The position numbers and the translations under genes were made by a program. A stretch of DNA of 64,000 bases, from NCBI GenBank assembly GCA_027214255.1, contig JAPWHL010000011.1, forward strand, positions 1 through 64,000, written 5' to 3'. Positions within the stretch are counted from its first letter, which is position 1, and every line of letters starts with the position of its first letter. Shown in pieces: positions 37,199-46,655 of this stretch. The DNA is from Roseovarius aestuarii (GTDB lineage: Bacteria; Pseudomonadota; Alphaproteobacteria; Rhodobacterales; Rhodobacteraceae). A model generated the notes under the pieces. The model saw only the letters and a program-made list of their open reading frames with translations. It made no database searches and had not been told where the DNA came from.

Positions 37199-38062
37199 AT
37201 GGCAAAGATACCTAAAAAACTGGACGAAGATCCAAACACAACAGGCCATGAATGGGACGGAATCGAAGAATTTGACAACCCGATGCCGCGATGGTGGCTG
37301 TGGACCTTCTATGCCACGATTGTATGGGCTGTGGGCTATTCGATTGCCTATCCGGCTTGGCCGGGCATCAAGGCGGCCACGCCCGGTTTGCTGGGCTGGT
37401 CGACGCGGGGAAACGTGGCCGAAGATATTGCCCGCGTGAATGCCGCCAACGACGGGATCAACGCCAAACTGGCAGCAGCCGAGCTGACGTCGATTCCGAC
37501 CGATCCGGAACTGGCGGGCTATGCGGCATCCGCAGGGTCGGCCGTGTTCAAAACATGGTGCGCACAGTGCCACGGGTCAGGCGCGGCAGGGGCCAAGGGA
37601 TATCCGAACTTGCTGGACAATGACTGGTTATGGGGCGGCAGTATTGAAGAGATTCATACAACTATCTCGCACGGTATCCGCAACGAGGAAGACGCGGATG
37701 CGCGGTATTCGGAAATGCCGGCCTTTGGTGAAATTCTGGAGCGGCAGGAAATCAAGCAGGTGGTCAACTATGTGATGTCCCTGTCGGGCACGCCAAAAGA
37801 CGCCACATTGGTTGCCGCGGGTAAAGGGGTTTTTCTAGACAATTGCGCGGCCTGTCACATGGAGGATGCGACCGGAGATCGGGACCAAGGCGCGCCGAAC
37901 CTAAAGGACGCGATCTGGCTGTACGGCGGGGATTACGACACCCTGACAAATACGGTCACATATAGCCGTTATGGTGTGATGCCCGCATGGTCGGACCGCC
38001 TGAGCGAGGCTCAAGTTCGCGCTGTTTCGGCCTATGTTCATCAATTGGGCGGGGGCGAATAA
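37199..38062 (+). CDS. ccoP: cbb3-type cytochrome c oxidase di-haem subunit III
   Basis: The 287-residue di-haem cytochrome has an N-terminal segment with [15 protein letters not shown], a CcoP hallmark, and one helix (about 35-55). Two haem motifs follow, WCAQCHG (about 121) and NCAACHME (about 216). It accepts electrons from soluble or membrane cytochrome c. ATG 37199 is preferred over GTG 37190 because AAGGAGG at 37182-37188 is 10 bases from the ATG but touches the GTG. A strong hairpin follows the operon. Confidence 0.96.
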   Translation: MAKIPKKLDEDPNTTGHEWDGIEEFDNPMPRWWLWTFYATIVWAVGYSIAYPAWPGIKAATPGLLGWSTRGNVAEDIARVNAANDGINAKLAAAELTSIPTDPELAGYAASAGSAVFKTWCAQCHGSGAAGAKGYPNLLDNDWLWGGSIEEIHTTISHGIRNEEDADARYSEMPAFGEILERQEIKQVVNYVMSLSGTPKDATLVAAGKGVFLDNCAACHMEDATGDRDQGAPNLKDAIWLYGGDYDTLTNTVTYSRYGVMPAWSDRLSEAQVRAVSAYVHQLGGGE

Positions 38063-38486
38063 CCCCTTTTGCACGAAACACCCGCCCGGTTGCTTGCGCC
38101 TGGTCGGGTCAGGTGCCGGACCCTCTGCTCTGTTCGCGCGTTTTCAGAAGGCCGGCACCGAAAACACTGCCCCGTCACATTACGTGACGGGGCAGATACG
38201 TTTTGTAAGTTACCAATACTGGATGCAATTTCTGCTCCCGTTCTGGCCTCAGTCTCGGCGGCGTGCAGTCTGGTGCGCCTCCAGTTCAGCCTCGCGGCGC
38301 GTATCGAACCGGGTGTGCGGGCTCCAGTGGTTGTAAGTTTGCGAGCGTGACGCAGTCATGAAAGTTTTTGCGAATATTCCAATCATTGATCCATCCTCTT
38401 GGGGTGCTGTTTATGCATTGAATATTGCGATATTTCGATCAGAATACGACTCAGCAAGTTTTCTTATATGTAAGGAATTCTAACGT
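38063..38486. other. Region between ccoP and the LysR gene
   Basis: These 424 bases contain the ccoNOQP terminator (38167-38195) and then about 290 bases with no gene. The last 120 bases are AT-rich and probably hold the LysR gene's promoter. I see no FNR box here. Confidence 0.6.
38167..38206 (+). terminator. Strong hairpin terminator of ccoNOQP
   Basis: CTGCCCCGTCAC (38167-38178) and GTGACGGGGCAG (38184-38195) form a perfect 12-bp stem around ATTAC. TTTT follows nine bases later; the T-run is weak but the stem is very stable. Confidence 0.8.
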
Positions 38487-39371
38487 ATGAACTGGCTGGA
38501 CCTTCCCCCGTTGACCGCGCTTCGGGCGTTTGCGGCATTGTCGCAAACCGGCTCGGCGCAGGCCGCAGGTGCGGCGTTGAATGTCAGCCATGCGGCGATC
38601 AGTCAGCAGATCAAGGCATTAGAGGCGCATATGGGCATGGCTCTGACCCGGCGTGAGGGGCGTGGGCTGGCTCTAACGGATGAGGGGGCGCAATTGGCCG
38701 AGGCGCTGGACGAAGGGTTCGGGGCGATTGCGGCGCGTGTCGGAGCGTTGACGGGGGCAGATGCGACCCGCCCTTTACAAATTTCCACTACACCTCAATT
38801 TGCCGCCTTTTGGTTGATGCCGCGATTGGGGCAGTTCCAGCAGCGCCATCCGGATGTTGATTTAATGGTTCACCCATCGGCGCAACGCGCTGATCCGGCA
38901 CCGGGGGGCGTGGATGTTGCGCTGCGTTTCGGAGCGGGGCAGTGGGACGGGTTGGATGCAGAGCTATTGGTACCCACAAACATAGTCGTTGCTGCCGCAC
39001 CCAGTCTGGTAGGGGATCGGGTGTTTACGCATCCCGAAGAAATGCTGGACTATCCTTGGATGGATGAACTGGAGGTCAGTCAGGCGGATGACTGGCTGCG
39101 GGCCAATGGCGTGACGACCAAGCGCTGCAAATCCATGACTACATTGCCGGGTAACCTGATGGTTGACGGGATGCGTGCGGGGCAGGGGATCGGCGTTTTG
39201 TCGGGAATCTCCATCACAGACGATGTCGCTGCCGGTCGTTTGCGTATCCTGTTCGAGGACAAGGGAGACACGGGGTACTACATCGTCACGCGCCCCGGTG
39301 TGCAACGCCCGCAAACCAAGATGCTGATCCGTTGGCTGCGCAGCCTGAAGAACGCGCCTCTGCGGCAATAG
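38487..39371 (+). CDS. LysR-family regulator of the GcvA/AmpR type
   Basis: The 294-residue protein opens LPPLTALRAFAAL with an HTH (ALNVSHAAISQQIKALE), and has a substrate-binding C-terminal domain with VDVALRFGAG, features of the GcvA/AmpR branch. It lies in the same orientation between ccoNOQP and ccoGHIS, two units usually adjacent in Rhodobacteraceae. No divergent target gene is present, so its regulon is unclear; it may act on distant genes. ATG 38487 is the only sensible start. Confidence 0.88.
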   Translation: MNWLDLPPLTALRAFAALSQTGSAQAAGAALNVSHAAISQQIKALEAHMGMALTRREGRGLALTDEGAQLAEALDEGFGAIAARVGALTGADATRPLQISTTPQFAAFWLMPRLGQFQQRHPDVDLMVHPSAQRADPAPGGVDVALRFGAGQWDGLDAELLVPTNIVVAAAPSLVGDRVFTHPEEMLDYPWMDELEVSQADDWLRANGVTTKRCKSMTTLPGNLMVDGMRAGQGIGVLSGISITDDVAAGRLRILFEDKGDTGYYIVTRPGVQRPQTKMLIRWLRSLKNAPLRQ

Positions 39372-39473
39372 GGCATTTTGCGTTTCAGGGGCGATCTTGA
39401 TTGACTGTTCTGGTGACAGCCGAACTGGCCCCAAAGGCCAATGACGCTGAAAGATCACTTTCAGATTCGTGAT

Positions 39474-39487
39474 TTGATGCAGGTCAA
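39474..39487. promoter_or_regulatory. Near-consensus FNR/FnrL box upstream of ccoG
   Basis: TTGATGCAGGTCAA differs from TTGATN4ATCAA by one base in the right half-site. It ends 64 bases before the likely ccoG start, a good position for activation of ccoGHIS at low oxygen. Confidence 0.75.
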
Positions 39488-39551
39488 GGCACGCCCCATT
39501 GCGACCTGACACAACAGATCAAATCTGGACCTCATCACCGGAGTGATTCCC

Positions 39552-41105
39552 TTGGCCAATAGCCAGCCGCAAACACCGCCCAGCCTGTATGCAGCGCGCG
39601 AACCGATCTTTCCCAAAAAGGTGTACGGTAAGTTTCGCACGCTCAAATGGGCAATTCTGACGATCACTTTGGGAATTTATTATGTGACCCCTTGGATCCG
39701 TTGGGACCGTGGCCCGAACCTGCCCGATCAGGCGGTTTTGGTCGATCTGGCCAATCGCCGCTTCTATTTCTTCTGGGTCGAAATCTGGCCACATGAGTTC
39801 TATTTCGTTGCCGGGTTGCTGGTGATGGCGGGCTTGGGGCTGTTTCTGTTTACGTCGGCATTGGGGCGAGTCTGGTGTGGGTATGCCTGCCCGCAAACCG
39901 TTTGGACGGATTTGTTCATTCTGGTCGAACGCTGGATCGAAGGTGATCGAAACGCGCGTCTGCGCTTGCATCGCCAGAAAAAGTGGGATTTTCGCAAGGC
40001 GCGGCTGCGTGTGACGAAATGGATCACTTGGCTGGTGATCGCGGCGCTTACAGGGGGCGCGTGGGTATTTTACTTTACGGATGCCCCACGGCTGTTTGTT
40101 GATTTGTTCACGCTGAACGCCCATCCGATCGCCTACACCACCGTGGCTGTTCTGACTGCGACGACATTCCTTTTTGGCGGGTTCGCACGCGAGCAAATTT
40201 GCATCTATGCCTGCCCTTGGCCGCGCATTCAGGCGGCCATGTTGGACGAGGACACGCTGACAGTTGCCTATCGCGAATGGCGGGGCGAACCGCGTGGTAA
40301 AACCAACGCGCGTCGCGTTAAGGCACATGAGGCCGAAGCTGCCGTTGCCGCTTCCAGTGCCGCTGGCCCGGGGGCCGCGACCTATGCGCCCACACCTTAT
40401 CCCGGCGTGCCTCTGAACGATCCCTCTGCCGCAGCGAAGGACGGGCCGGGCGATTGCATTGATTGTATGGCTTGCGTCAACGTTTGCCCGATGGGCATTG
40501 ATATTCGGGACGGCCAGCAGATGGAGTGCATCACCTGCGCGCTATGTATCGACGCCTGCGACGATATCATGGACAAGATCGGCAAGCCACGCGGGTTGAT
40601 CGATTACATGGCCCTCACGGACGAGCAAAACGAACGCTCCGGCAATCAACCCAAGCCGATCCTCAAACATATCCTGCGTCCACGCACTATTCTTTACACC
40701 GCACTGTGGTCGCTGGTCGGAGTTGGTTTGGTCTTTGCGTTGTTTGTCCGTGGCGATATCGAGATGACGGTGGCCCCGGTGCGCAATCCAACGTTTGTGA
40801 CCATGGCCGATGGAACGATCCGCAACACCTATGAGGTGCGATTGTTGAACAAGCACGGCGATGATCGCCCCTTTACGCTGACCGTTACAGGGGATCCGGC
40901 GCTAACACTGACGTTGGAAGGGGCATCAGATACGACAATCACAGTGCCCGCAAACAGTACGTACAATCAGCGGGTTTACATCGAAGCTCCGGGCGGGACA
41001 TCCCCTGCATCCAGTCAGATGACGGACCTGCGGATTTGGGTCGAGGATACATTGAATGGTGACCGCGCGTCCAAGGGTACCAATTTCCACGGAAGGGGCT
41101 ACTGA
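39552..41105 (+). CDS. ccoG: cbb3 oxidase maturation protein CcoG (RdxB), polyferredoxin/copper reductase
   Basis: The 517-residue membrane protein has several helices in the first 210 residues. It has membrane-side cysteine motifs (WCGYACPQTVW about 115; CIYACPWPRIQ about 220) and two ferredoxin [4Fe-4S] motifs (CIDCMACVNVCP about 305 and CITCALCIDACD about 330). A C-terminal Ig-like periplasmic domain ends it. CcoG reduces Cu(II) for delivery to the oxidase. I prefer TTG 39552, with GGAG 8 bases upstream, over GTG 39543, which overlaps that site. It leads the ccoGHIS operon. Confidence 0.95.
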   Translation: MANSQPQTPPSLYAAREPIFPKKVYGKFRTLKWAILTITLGIYYVTPWIRWDRGPNLPDQAVLVDLANRRFYFFWVEIWPHEFYFVAGLLVMAGLGLFLFTSALGRVWCGYACPQTVWTDLFILVERWIEGDRNARLRLHRQKKWDFRKARLRVTKWITWLVIAALTGGAWVFYFTDAPRLFVDLFTLNAHPIAYTTVAVLTATTFLFGGFAREQICIYACPWPRIQAAMLDEDTLTVAYREWRGEPRGKTNARRVKAHEAEAAVAASSAAGPGAATYAPTPYPGVPLNDPSAAAKDGPGDCIDCMACVNVCPMGIDIRDGQQMECITCALCIDACDDIMDKIGKPRGLIDYMALTDEQNERSGNQPKPILKHILRPRTILYTALWSLVGVGLVFALFVRGDIEMTVAPVRNPTFVTMADGTIRNTYEVRLLNKHGDDRPFTLTVTGDPALTLTLEGASDTTITVPANSTYNQRVYIEAPGGTSPASSQMTDLRIWVEDTLNGDRASKGTNFHGRGY

Positions 41106-41575
41106 TGGCGGATGTCGAAGACAGCGGATGGCGATTGAATGGGTGGCATGTGTTGGCCGGGTTTGTTGCTGCGTTCGGGGTTATTATCGGCGTCAATCTG
41201 GCGCTCGCGTATAATGCTGTGCGAACGTTTCCGGGACTGGAGGTCAAGAACTCATATGTCGCGAGTCAGGAGTTCGACAAGCGGCGTGATGCGCAGGAAA
41301 CGTTGGGCTGGACCGTTGCGGCAACGCATCATGACGGATTGCTAACTCTGGCGATAACCGATCAAACCGGCGCGCCGGTTCAGGTGGCCCGGCTGGACGC
41401 GGTGCTGGGACGTGCCACGCATGTGAAAGACGACATGACACCGGATTTCGTTTACAATGGCACTGCTTACACTGCGCCTGTTGATCTTGGTGCAGGCAAT
41501 TGGAATATCCGGATGGAGGCGCAGGCAATGGAGGGCACCGATTTCTATCAGCGTGTGGTATTGATCAAGAAATGA
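41105..41575 (+). CDS. ccoH: cbb3 oxidase assembly protein CcoH (FixH)
   Basis: The 156-residue protein has one N-terminal membrane helix (VLAGFVAAFGVIIGVNLAL) and a periplasmic FixH domain (NSYVASQEFDK..., LGW). It is needed for stable assembly of cbb3 oxidase. Its start shares one base with the ccoG stop (TGATG), and its stop overlaps ccoI. Confidence 0.94.
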   Translation: MADVEDSGWRLNGWHVLAGFVAAFGVIIGVNLALAYNAVRTFPGLEVKNSYVASQEFDKRRDAQETLGWTVAATHHDGLLTLAITDQTGAPVQVARLDAVLGRATHVKDDMTPDFVYNGTAYTAPVDLGAGNWNIRMEAQAMEGTDFYQRVVLIKK

Positions 41576-43770
41576 CCGCCGCGCTGCGCCCATCGCCGTC
41601 AGCCTGTCCCGCCTGTGACGCGGCGCCCGCAGCGCTTGCCACCGCCGAGGCGCACGTGGCCGCGCAGCCCGGCCAGATCATGCTATCCTTGCCGACGATC
41701 CATTGCGCCGCCTGCATCAGCAAGATCGAAAGCGGCCTGCGCGCCTATCCCGGTGTCAAAAGTGCGCGCGTAAACCTAACGTTGAAGCGCGCGTTGATCA
41801 CAGCCGACCCCGCGTTAAGCGCGTCTGATATGGTCGCCTGCGTCAACGCGCTGGGCTATGAGGCGCATGAACTGGACGCGGCGGTGTTGACTGCCACGGC
41901 GACGGATAAGGCCGGGCGTGATCTGTTGATGCGCCTTGCTGTGGCAGGGTTCGCGTCCATGAACGTGATGCTTTTGTCTGTTGCGGTCTGGTCAGGGGCG
42001 GCAGATGCAACGCGGGACATGTTCCATTGGATTTCGGCGGCAATTACCCTGCCGACCATCGCTTTTGCGGGTCAGCCGTTTTATCGCAGCGCATGGGGGG
42101 CGCTGCGGGCCGGGCGGTTGAGCATGGATGTGCCGATCACTTTGGCGATTGCGCTGGCGATCTTCACCTCGCTTTGGGAAACCATGCTGAGTGGTCACCA
42201 TGCTTATTTCGATGCGGCCCTGACACTGACGTTCTTTTTGTTGGCAGGACGCTATTTGGATCACCGAACGCGTGCCATCGCGCGCTCGGCCGCAGAAGAA
42301 CTGACCGCGCTGGAGGTGCCGCGCGCGTGGCGGCTGGAGAACGGTGCCGAGGTAGAAGTGCCCGTTGTGGCCTTGCGCGTTGGTGATTTGATCGCGGTGC
42401 GCCCCGGTGGGCGGATGCCGGTGGATGGTGTCATCACGCGTGGCGCATCTGAGCTGGATCGATCCCTTCTGACGGGTGAAACGCGGCCCGTGTTTGCAGG
42501 GGCCGGCATGCAGGTGTCTGCGGGTGAGATGAACCTGACGGGGCCATTGACCTTGCGCGCCACAGCCGTGGGAAGCGATACGTCACTGCATCGCATGGCC
42601 GATCTGGTTGCGGTGGCCGAGTCGGGTCGCGCGAACTATACTTCGCTGGCTGATAGGGCTGCGAAACTGTATGCGCCGGGTGTTCATATCCTGTCTGCGC
42701 TGGCCTTTGCCGGGTGGTTGATCGGTACGGGTGATGTACGGACTGCGCTGAATATTGCCGCTGCCGTTCTGATCATTACCTGTCCCTGCGCGTTGGGATT
42801 GGCCGTGCCTGCCGTGACGACAGCGGCGTCGGGGCGGCTGTTCAAACGTGGTATGTTGATCAAACATGCCACTGCTCTGGAACGCTTGGCTGAGGTCGAC
42901 ACAGTTGTTTTCGACAAGACCGGGACGCTGACGACTGGCACGCCCACACTGGATGCACCAGATGCGCTGGACCCTATAGTGCTGGCTGTCGCGTTGGCAT
43001 TGGCCGAGGGCAGTGCGCATCCGCTGAGTATAGCGATTGCACAGGCGGGACGGGAGGCGGGCGTTCAGCCTGCTTTGATCACGGATATTCGCGAAGTGCC
43101 GGGCTATGGCACACAAGGTATGTGGCAAGGTGCACGCGTACGTCTGGGACGGGCCAGTTGGTCAGGCGCTACCCCCGTGGCAACCGCCGCCACATATCTG
43201 CAAATCGGGGACGATGTCCCACTGGCGCTGACCTTTACCGACAGCTTGCGTACAGGCGCGGCTGACTCTGTGGCCGCGCTGATGGCGGCGGGCAAGGATG
43301 TGTGGTTGCTGTCAGGTGATAGCACGCCGGCGGTGGAGGCGATGGCCAAGCGGCTAAACATCCCGCACTGGATGGCCGAAGCACTGCCTGCGCAAAAGGC
43401 TGCGCACATTCAAGAGATGACCGCCAAGGGCCACCCTGTCTTGATGGTGGGGGACGGACTGAATGATACTGGCGCGCTGAGTGCGGCGCATGTGTCGATC
43501 TCGCCCGCGTCGGCCTTGGACGCGGCGCGTGCAGCGTCTGATATCGTGTTATTGGGCGCGGATCTGACGCCGATAGCCGAGGCGTGCACCATCGCCCGTC
43601 AGGCCACCCGGCGCATCCGCGAGAATTTTCGCATCGCGACCTTTTACAACCTGATCGCCGTGCCCTTGGCCGTCGCCGGATTGGCGACGCCGCTGATTGC
43701 GGCATTGGCCATGTCCAGCAGCTCGATTATTGTGTCTTTGAACGCACTTAGGATTCGGGGGCGAGGATGA
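41572..43770 (+). CDS. ccoI: Copper-translocating P-type ATPase CcoI
   Basis: The 732-residue P1B-type ATPase supplies copper for the cbb3 oxidase. In order it has an N-terminal Cys pair (CPACD), a heavy-metal-associated domain with HCAACISKIE (about 45), the membrane helix CPCALG (about 408) that binds Cu(I), the phosphorylation site DKTGTLT (about 448), and the hinge GDGLNDTGAL (about 628). The start at 41572 overlaps the ccoH stop (ATGA); an earlier in-frame ATG at 41500 lies inside ccoH and is not used. Confidence 0.95.
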   Translation: MTAALRPSPSACPACDAAPAALATAEAHVAAQPGQIMLSLPTIHCAACISKIESGLRAYPGVKSARVNLTLKRALITADPALSASDMVACVNALGYEAHELDAAVLTATATDKAGRDLLMRLAVAGFASMNVMLLSVAVWSGAADATRDMFHWISAAITLPTIAFAGQPFYRSAWGALRAGRLSMDVPITLAIALAIFTSLWETMLSGHHAYFDAALTLTFFLLAGRYLDHRTRAIARSAAEELTALEVPRAWRLENGAEVEVPVVALRVGDLIAVRPGGRMPVDGVITRGASELDRSLLTGETRPVFAGAGMQVSAGEMNLTGPLTLRATAVGSDTSLHRMADLVAVAESGRANYTSLADRAAKLYAPGVHILSALAFAGWLIGTGDVRTALNIAAAVLIITCPCALGLAVPAVTTAASGRLFKRGMLIKHATALERLAEVDTVVFDKTGTLTTGTPTLDAPDALDPIVLAVALALAEGSAHPLSIAIAQAGREAGVQPALITDIREVPGYGTQGMWQGARVRLGRASWSGATPVATAATYLQIGDDVPLALTFTDSLRTGAADSVAALMAAGKDVWLLSGDSTPAVEAMAKRLNIPHWMAEALPAQKAAHIQEMTAKGHPVLMVGDGLNDTGALSAAHVSISPASALDAARAASDIVLLGADLTPIAEACTIARQATRRIRENFRIATFYNLIAVPLAVAGLATPLIAALAMSSSSIIVSLNALRIRGRG

Positions 43771-43925
43771 ACATACTGGTGTATCTTATCCCGATTTCAC
43801 TGTTGTTGGGCGGCGCGGGCCTGATTGGGTTCGTCTATACGTTGCGCAGCAACCAGTATGACGATCCCGAAGGCGACAAGAACCGTATCCTGTCAGGTGA
43901 ATGGGATGATCATCCCAAACCCTAG
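43767..43925 (+). CDS. ccoS: cbb3 oxidase assembly protein CcoS
   Basis: This 52-residue protein begins MNILVYLIPISLLLGG, with one membrane helix, and continues FVYTLRSNQYDDPEGD, the CcoS/FixS hallmark. CcoS is needed for cofactor insertion into CcoN. Its ATG overlaps the ccoI stop in the ATGA form, completing ccoGHIS. It ends at TAG 43925. Confidence 0.93.
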   Translation: MNILVYLIPISLLLGGAGLIGFVYTLRSNQYDDPEGDKNRILSGEWDDHPKP

Positions 43926-43962
43926 TGGAGCGCAGTTGGCAGGCCTTGCAACAGGGTACGCT

Positions 43963-44187
43963 TTAGGCGGCCTGACGAGCTGTGTCCTGTGCGGATAGAT
44001 CCAAGGAATCTTCTCCGGCGGCGGCCATCAATACCCGCGTCTCACAGGTTTTTAGGGTTACGCGGGCGGTTGGCCCATATTCAGGGCCGGGCAGGGCAGC
44101 CAAAAGCGCAGCGCGATCCCTGATGTTGAGTGCTTCCACGCCCATTTTCGCGGGGAGGAAGCTTTCACTGGCCAAACCTTCGGCGCG
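43963..44187 (-). pseudogene. C-terminal remainder of the Hint-domain protein beyond an in-frame TAG
   Basis: Reading on in the same frame after the TAG at 44188-44190 gives RAEGLASESFLPAKMG and about 58 more residues, ending at TAA 43963. Family members typically continue from a HQ(V/I) strand into '.EGL.SESF.PG.M.' exactly in this manner. The segment is therefore the separated tail of the preceding gene, interrupted by one nonsense codon and not by a frameshift. Confidence 0.75.
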
Positions 44188-45018
44188 CTATATCTGATGA
44201 CGTGCCAAAGCAATGTGATGATAGACGACGGGTTGGCCTGCCTGCGCTTGTTCGATACCGCGATAGCCCAAAAGGGATTTCGCATCGGTGAACACTTCGT
44301 AACTCTGGAAGTAGAGTGCGGCTGTGGCGTGGCTCAAGGCGATTCGATGATTGGGCGACACCCACACATCGCGCATCGGGGCATGGGGCCCCATTGAATG
44401 GGCCGGTATGCGCACAGGGGCGGTGGCCAGATCGTCTGAATGCGACGCCCCCTGTGTTTTGCTGCCTGCCCAGAGGATCGGTTGCAATCCGTCATCTTCG
44501 GTCCAGACCAATTCGCCAACGTCCAAGTCCTCTATCGGGCGATACCCCTGTGACGTCAGGATGCGCGTGCCACAGACGAAACACGGCACGGTATTGGGCG
44601 TTGGAGTGTATTGAATTTGATAAGTTGCACCGTTATCCGAGGTCTCGCGGGACGCACCCGCGCCAGTCGAGCCCAATTTCGTGCTGGTCATCCCACTTGC
44701 GGGGCCAACCGTCGGGGTGAGTTGACTGTCAAATGAGACAAACTGTGTGACAACGCCGTCGACCACCAACGCCACGCCGCCATCTTTGGCCAAGCCGTCG
44801 AACGTAGGGGAATTCCACGTTCTCAGAACATAGACATCTTTTCCTGCAACCGTTCCGCCAACGGATCCCAACGAATTGGTGCTGCGTACTAACCCGGTCG
44901 CACCATAGACGACGACTTGAATGTTCGCGACGCTGGATCCGGCGTCGACAGCAACTTCTATAAAATCCTGCGTCGAGTAGCCAAGGAACTTTAATTCAGA
45001 AAGATAAGGAGCAGGCAT
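44188..45018 (-). CDS. Hint-domain (Hedgehog/intein-like) protein, interrupted by TAG
   Basis: The readable part has 276 residues. The N-terminal half (about 1-140) looks like a lamin-tail-like beta domain (FIEVAV..., IQVVVYGATG). The second half is a Hint domain starting at the potential self-splicing cysteine in PCFVCGTRI (about 147) and continuing through VWTEDDGLQPILWAG and VSPNHRIAL. Such proteins are common in Rhodobacteraceae and probably secreted, with unknown function. AGGTG lies just upstream of ATG 45018. The frame stops at TAG 44188 in mid-domain, about 75 residues short. Confidence 0.8.
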   Translation of the reverse strand: MPAPYLSELKFLGYSTQDFIEVAVDAGSSVANIQVVVYGATGLVRSTNSLGSVGGTVAGKDVYVLRTWNSPTFDGLAKDGGVALVVDGVVTQFVSFDSQLTPTVGPASGMTSTKLGSTGAGASRETSDNGATYQIQYTPTPNTVPCFVCGTRILTSQGYRPIEDLDVGELVWTEDDGLQPILWAGSKTQGASHSDDLATAPVRIPAHSMGPHAPMRDVWVSPNHRIALSHATAALYFQSYEVFTDAKSLLGYRGIEQAQAGQPVVYHHIALARHQI

Positions 45019-45197
45019 AATAATCACCTATAGGTTGGTCTACTGAAAATTTAATCGTAAAAATGTGCCGAAATTATGTTTCCAATTTTGTCTAATTTGG
45101 CTGTATCTGAATAACTGTCGTGAATTTGGCTACTATCTTGAGTGCCTTTCAGTCGCCCGTGTAATCTTTTGGGGTGCTGTGAGGTGCGGGTGGGTAT

Positions 45198-46655
45198 TTA
45201 GCTGGGCTCAATCATGAAACAGGTGACTTTCTTGGATTGAAGGCGGCGACAGGCCAAATCGGCGGTCTCGCGTGACAACCCCATGAAATTAGCATCAAAC
45301 CCGTTCGAGCGCCGCGCAACTTTGCGCAGGGCACCGTCCAACGTGCTCATCTCGCTCAACGCAGTTTTCAGCAAAACCTTGCTGGCTTTGTATTCACTGG
45401 GATAGCGCCCGACATTAATGCCCCAGTTGCGCCCACCCGAGGTCGAGACCCGCGTGACGACCTCTTGTACCGGATCGTCGCCAGCACTGTTCAGGCTGGC
45501 CAGTGTCAGATCTTTGGGGCGGCGCACGGGTTTGACGGTGGCGGCTGTAGCGTCCGCCACCTGAACACCGCCTGCTGTTTGCGCGGGCGGTTGTGGTGTG
45601 ACGTCAATATCGGCGTTTTGAGCGGCCAGTAGGGCCTTTTGAATGTCACCCTCTTTGGCAAGGGGGACTGGTGGAGTTTCTGCCATCGGGCGTTGCTTGG
45701 GGCGCAGGCTTTTCTTGACGGCGGCGGCGGCGGCCAACCGCACAGTCTTGGCCGCGGTGCCGCTGGGCGCGCCTCCTGTATCGCCGGGCCCTTGATAGGC
45801 CGGTTTCGCGGGGCGGTTCAGCGCAACGCGCGTCGGGGCCCGCTTGAACCCCAGGTCCAACAGTTCAGCAACCTTGGCGTTGCGTGTTGCGGTCGAACGG
45901 CCTCCAAAAACCGTGGCAATGATCCGCTCACCGTTGCGTTCCGCACTGGCGACCAGATTGAAACCAGCAGCGCGAGTGTATCCTGTCTTGATCCCGTCCG
46001 CGCCCTTGTAACTGTTCAGCAGGGCCCGGTTTGTATGGCTCACTGTTTTGATCCCGGCATCGGCGGTAAGCCGTGCGAACAGGTTGTAATACTCTGGATA
46101 GTCATAAAACAGGTGCCGCCCCATGACGGTCATGTCACGCGCGGTGGATAGGTGGCCTTCCTCGGTCAAACCGTGCGCGTTCTTGAACGTGGTTCGCGTC
46201 ATGCCCAATGCCTTGGCCGTACGGGTCATGCGACGCGCAAATGCGGCCTCAGAGCCGCTGACGGCTTCGCCCAATGCCGTGGCGGCGTCATTGGCCGACT
46301 TCACAGCTGCCGCGCGGATGAGATACCGCAATTTGATCTGTTGGCCGGATTTGAGGCCCAGTTTGCTAGGGGGCTCGTTTGCCGCGTTCCGGGAAATGAC
46401 CACGTTGTCATCCAGCCCGATTTCACCGTTCTCGATGGCTTCGAACACGACATAGAGAGTCATCATTTTCGTCAAAGAGGCAGGGTGCAGCCGCGCATCC
46501 GCGTTGTTCGCATGCAAGATCTTGCCGCTTCGCGCATCCATGACTATTGCCGCATAGGGCGCGGCTGCCGCGCTAAGCGGCAGGATGATGGACATCCAGA
46601 CCGTTGCCAATATCAATAGGCCCAGCCGAATAGACTGCCTGTTCCGCGTTGTCAT
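45198..46655 (-). CDS. dacA: D-alanyl-D-alanine carboxypeptidase (penicillin-binding protein 5/6 type) with SPOR-like tail
   Basis: The 485-residue protein has a signal peptide (about residues 12-32). It has the serine-peptidase motifs SLTK (about 60), SAN in KSANDAA (about 118) and KTG in GIKTGYTRA (about 222). It trims the terminal D-Ala from peptidoglycan stem peptides. A proline/alanine-rich linker (about 290-390) leads to a C-terminal SPOR-like domain (NWGINVGRYPSEYKAS to the end), which may bind denuded septal glycan. The typical PBP5 membrane-anchor helix is replaced by this tail. Confidence 0.92.
   Translation of the reverse strand: MTTRNRQSIRLGLLILATVWMSIILPLSAAAAPYAAIVMDARSGKILHANNADARLHPASLTKMMTLYVVFEAIENGEIGLDDNVVISRNAANEPPSKLGLKSGQQIKLRYLIRAAAVKSANDAATALGEAVSGSEAAFARRMTRTAKALGMTRTTFKNAHGLTEEGHLSTARDMTVMGRHLFYDYPEYYNLFARLTADAGIKTVSHTNRALLNSYKGADGIKTGYTRAAGFNLVASAERNGERIIATVFGGRSTATRNAKVAELLDLGFKRAPTRVALNRPAKPAYQGPGDTGGAPSGTAAKTVRLAAAAAVKKSLRPKQRPMAETPPVPLAKEGDIQKALLAAQNADIDVTPQPPAQTAGGVQVADATAATVKPVRRPKDLTLASLNSAGDDPVQEVVTRVSTSGGRNWGINVGRYPSEYKASKVLLKTALSEMSTLDGALRKVARRSNGFDANFMGLSRETADLACRRLQSKKVTCFMIEPS

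Noticed and set aside
43926-43962. Frameshift explanation for the split Hint gene
   Set aside because: The downstream match lies in exactly the same frame as the upstream part, so a single nonsense codon explains it.
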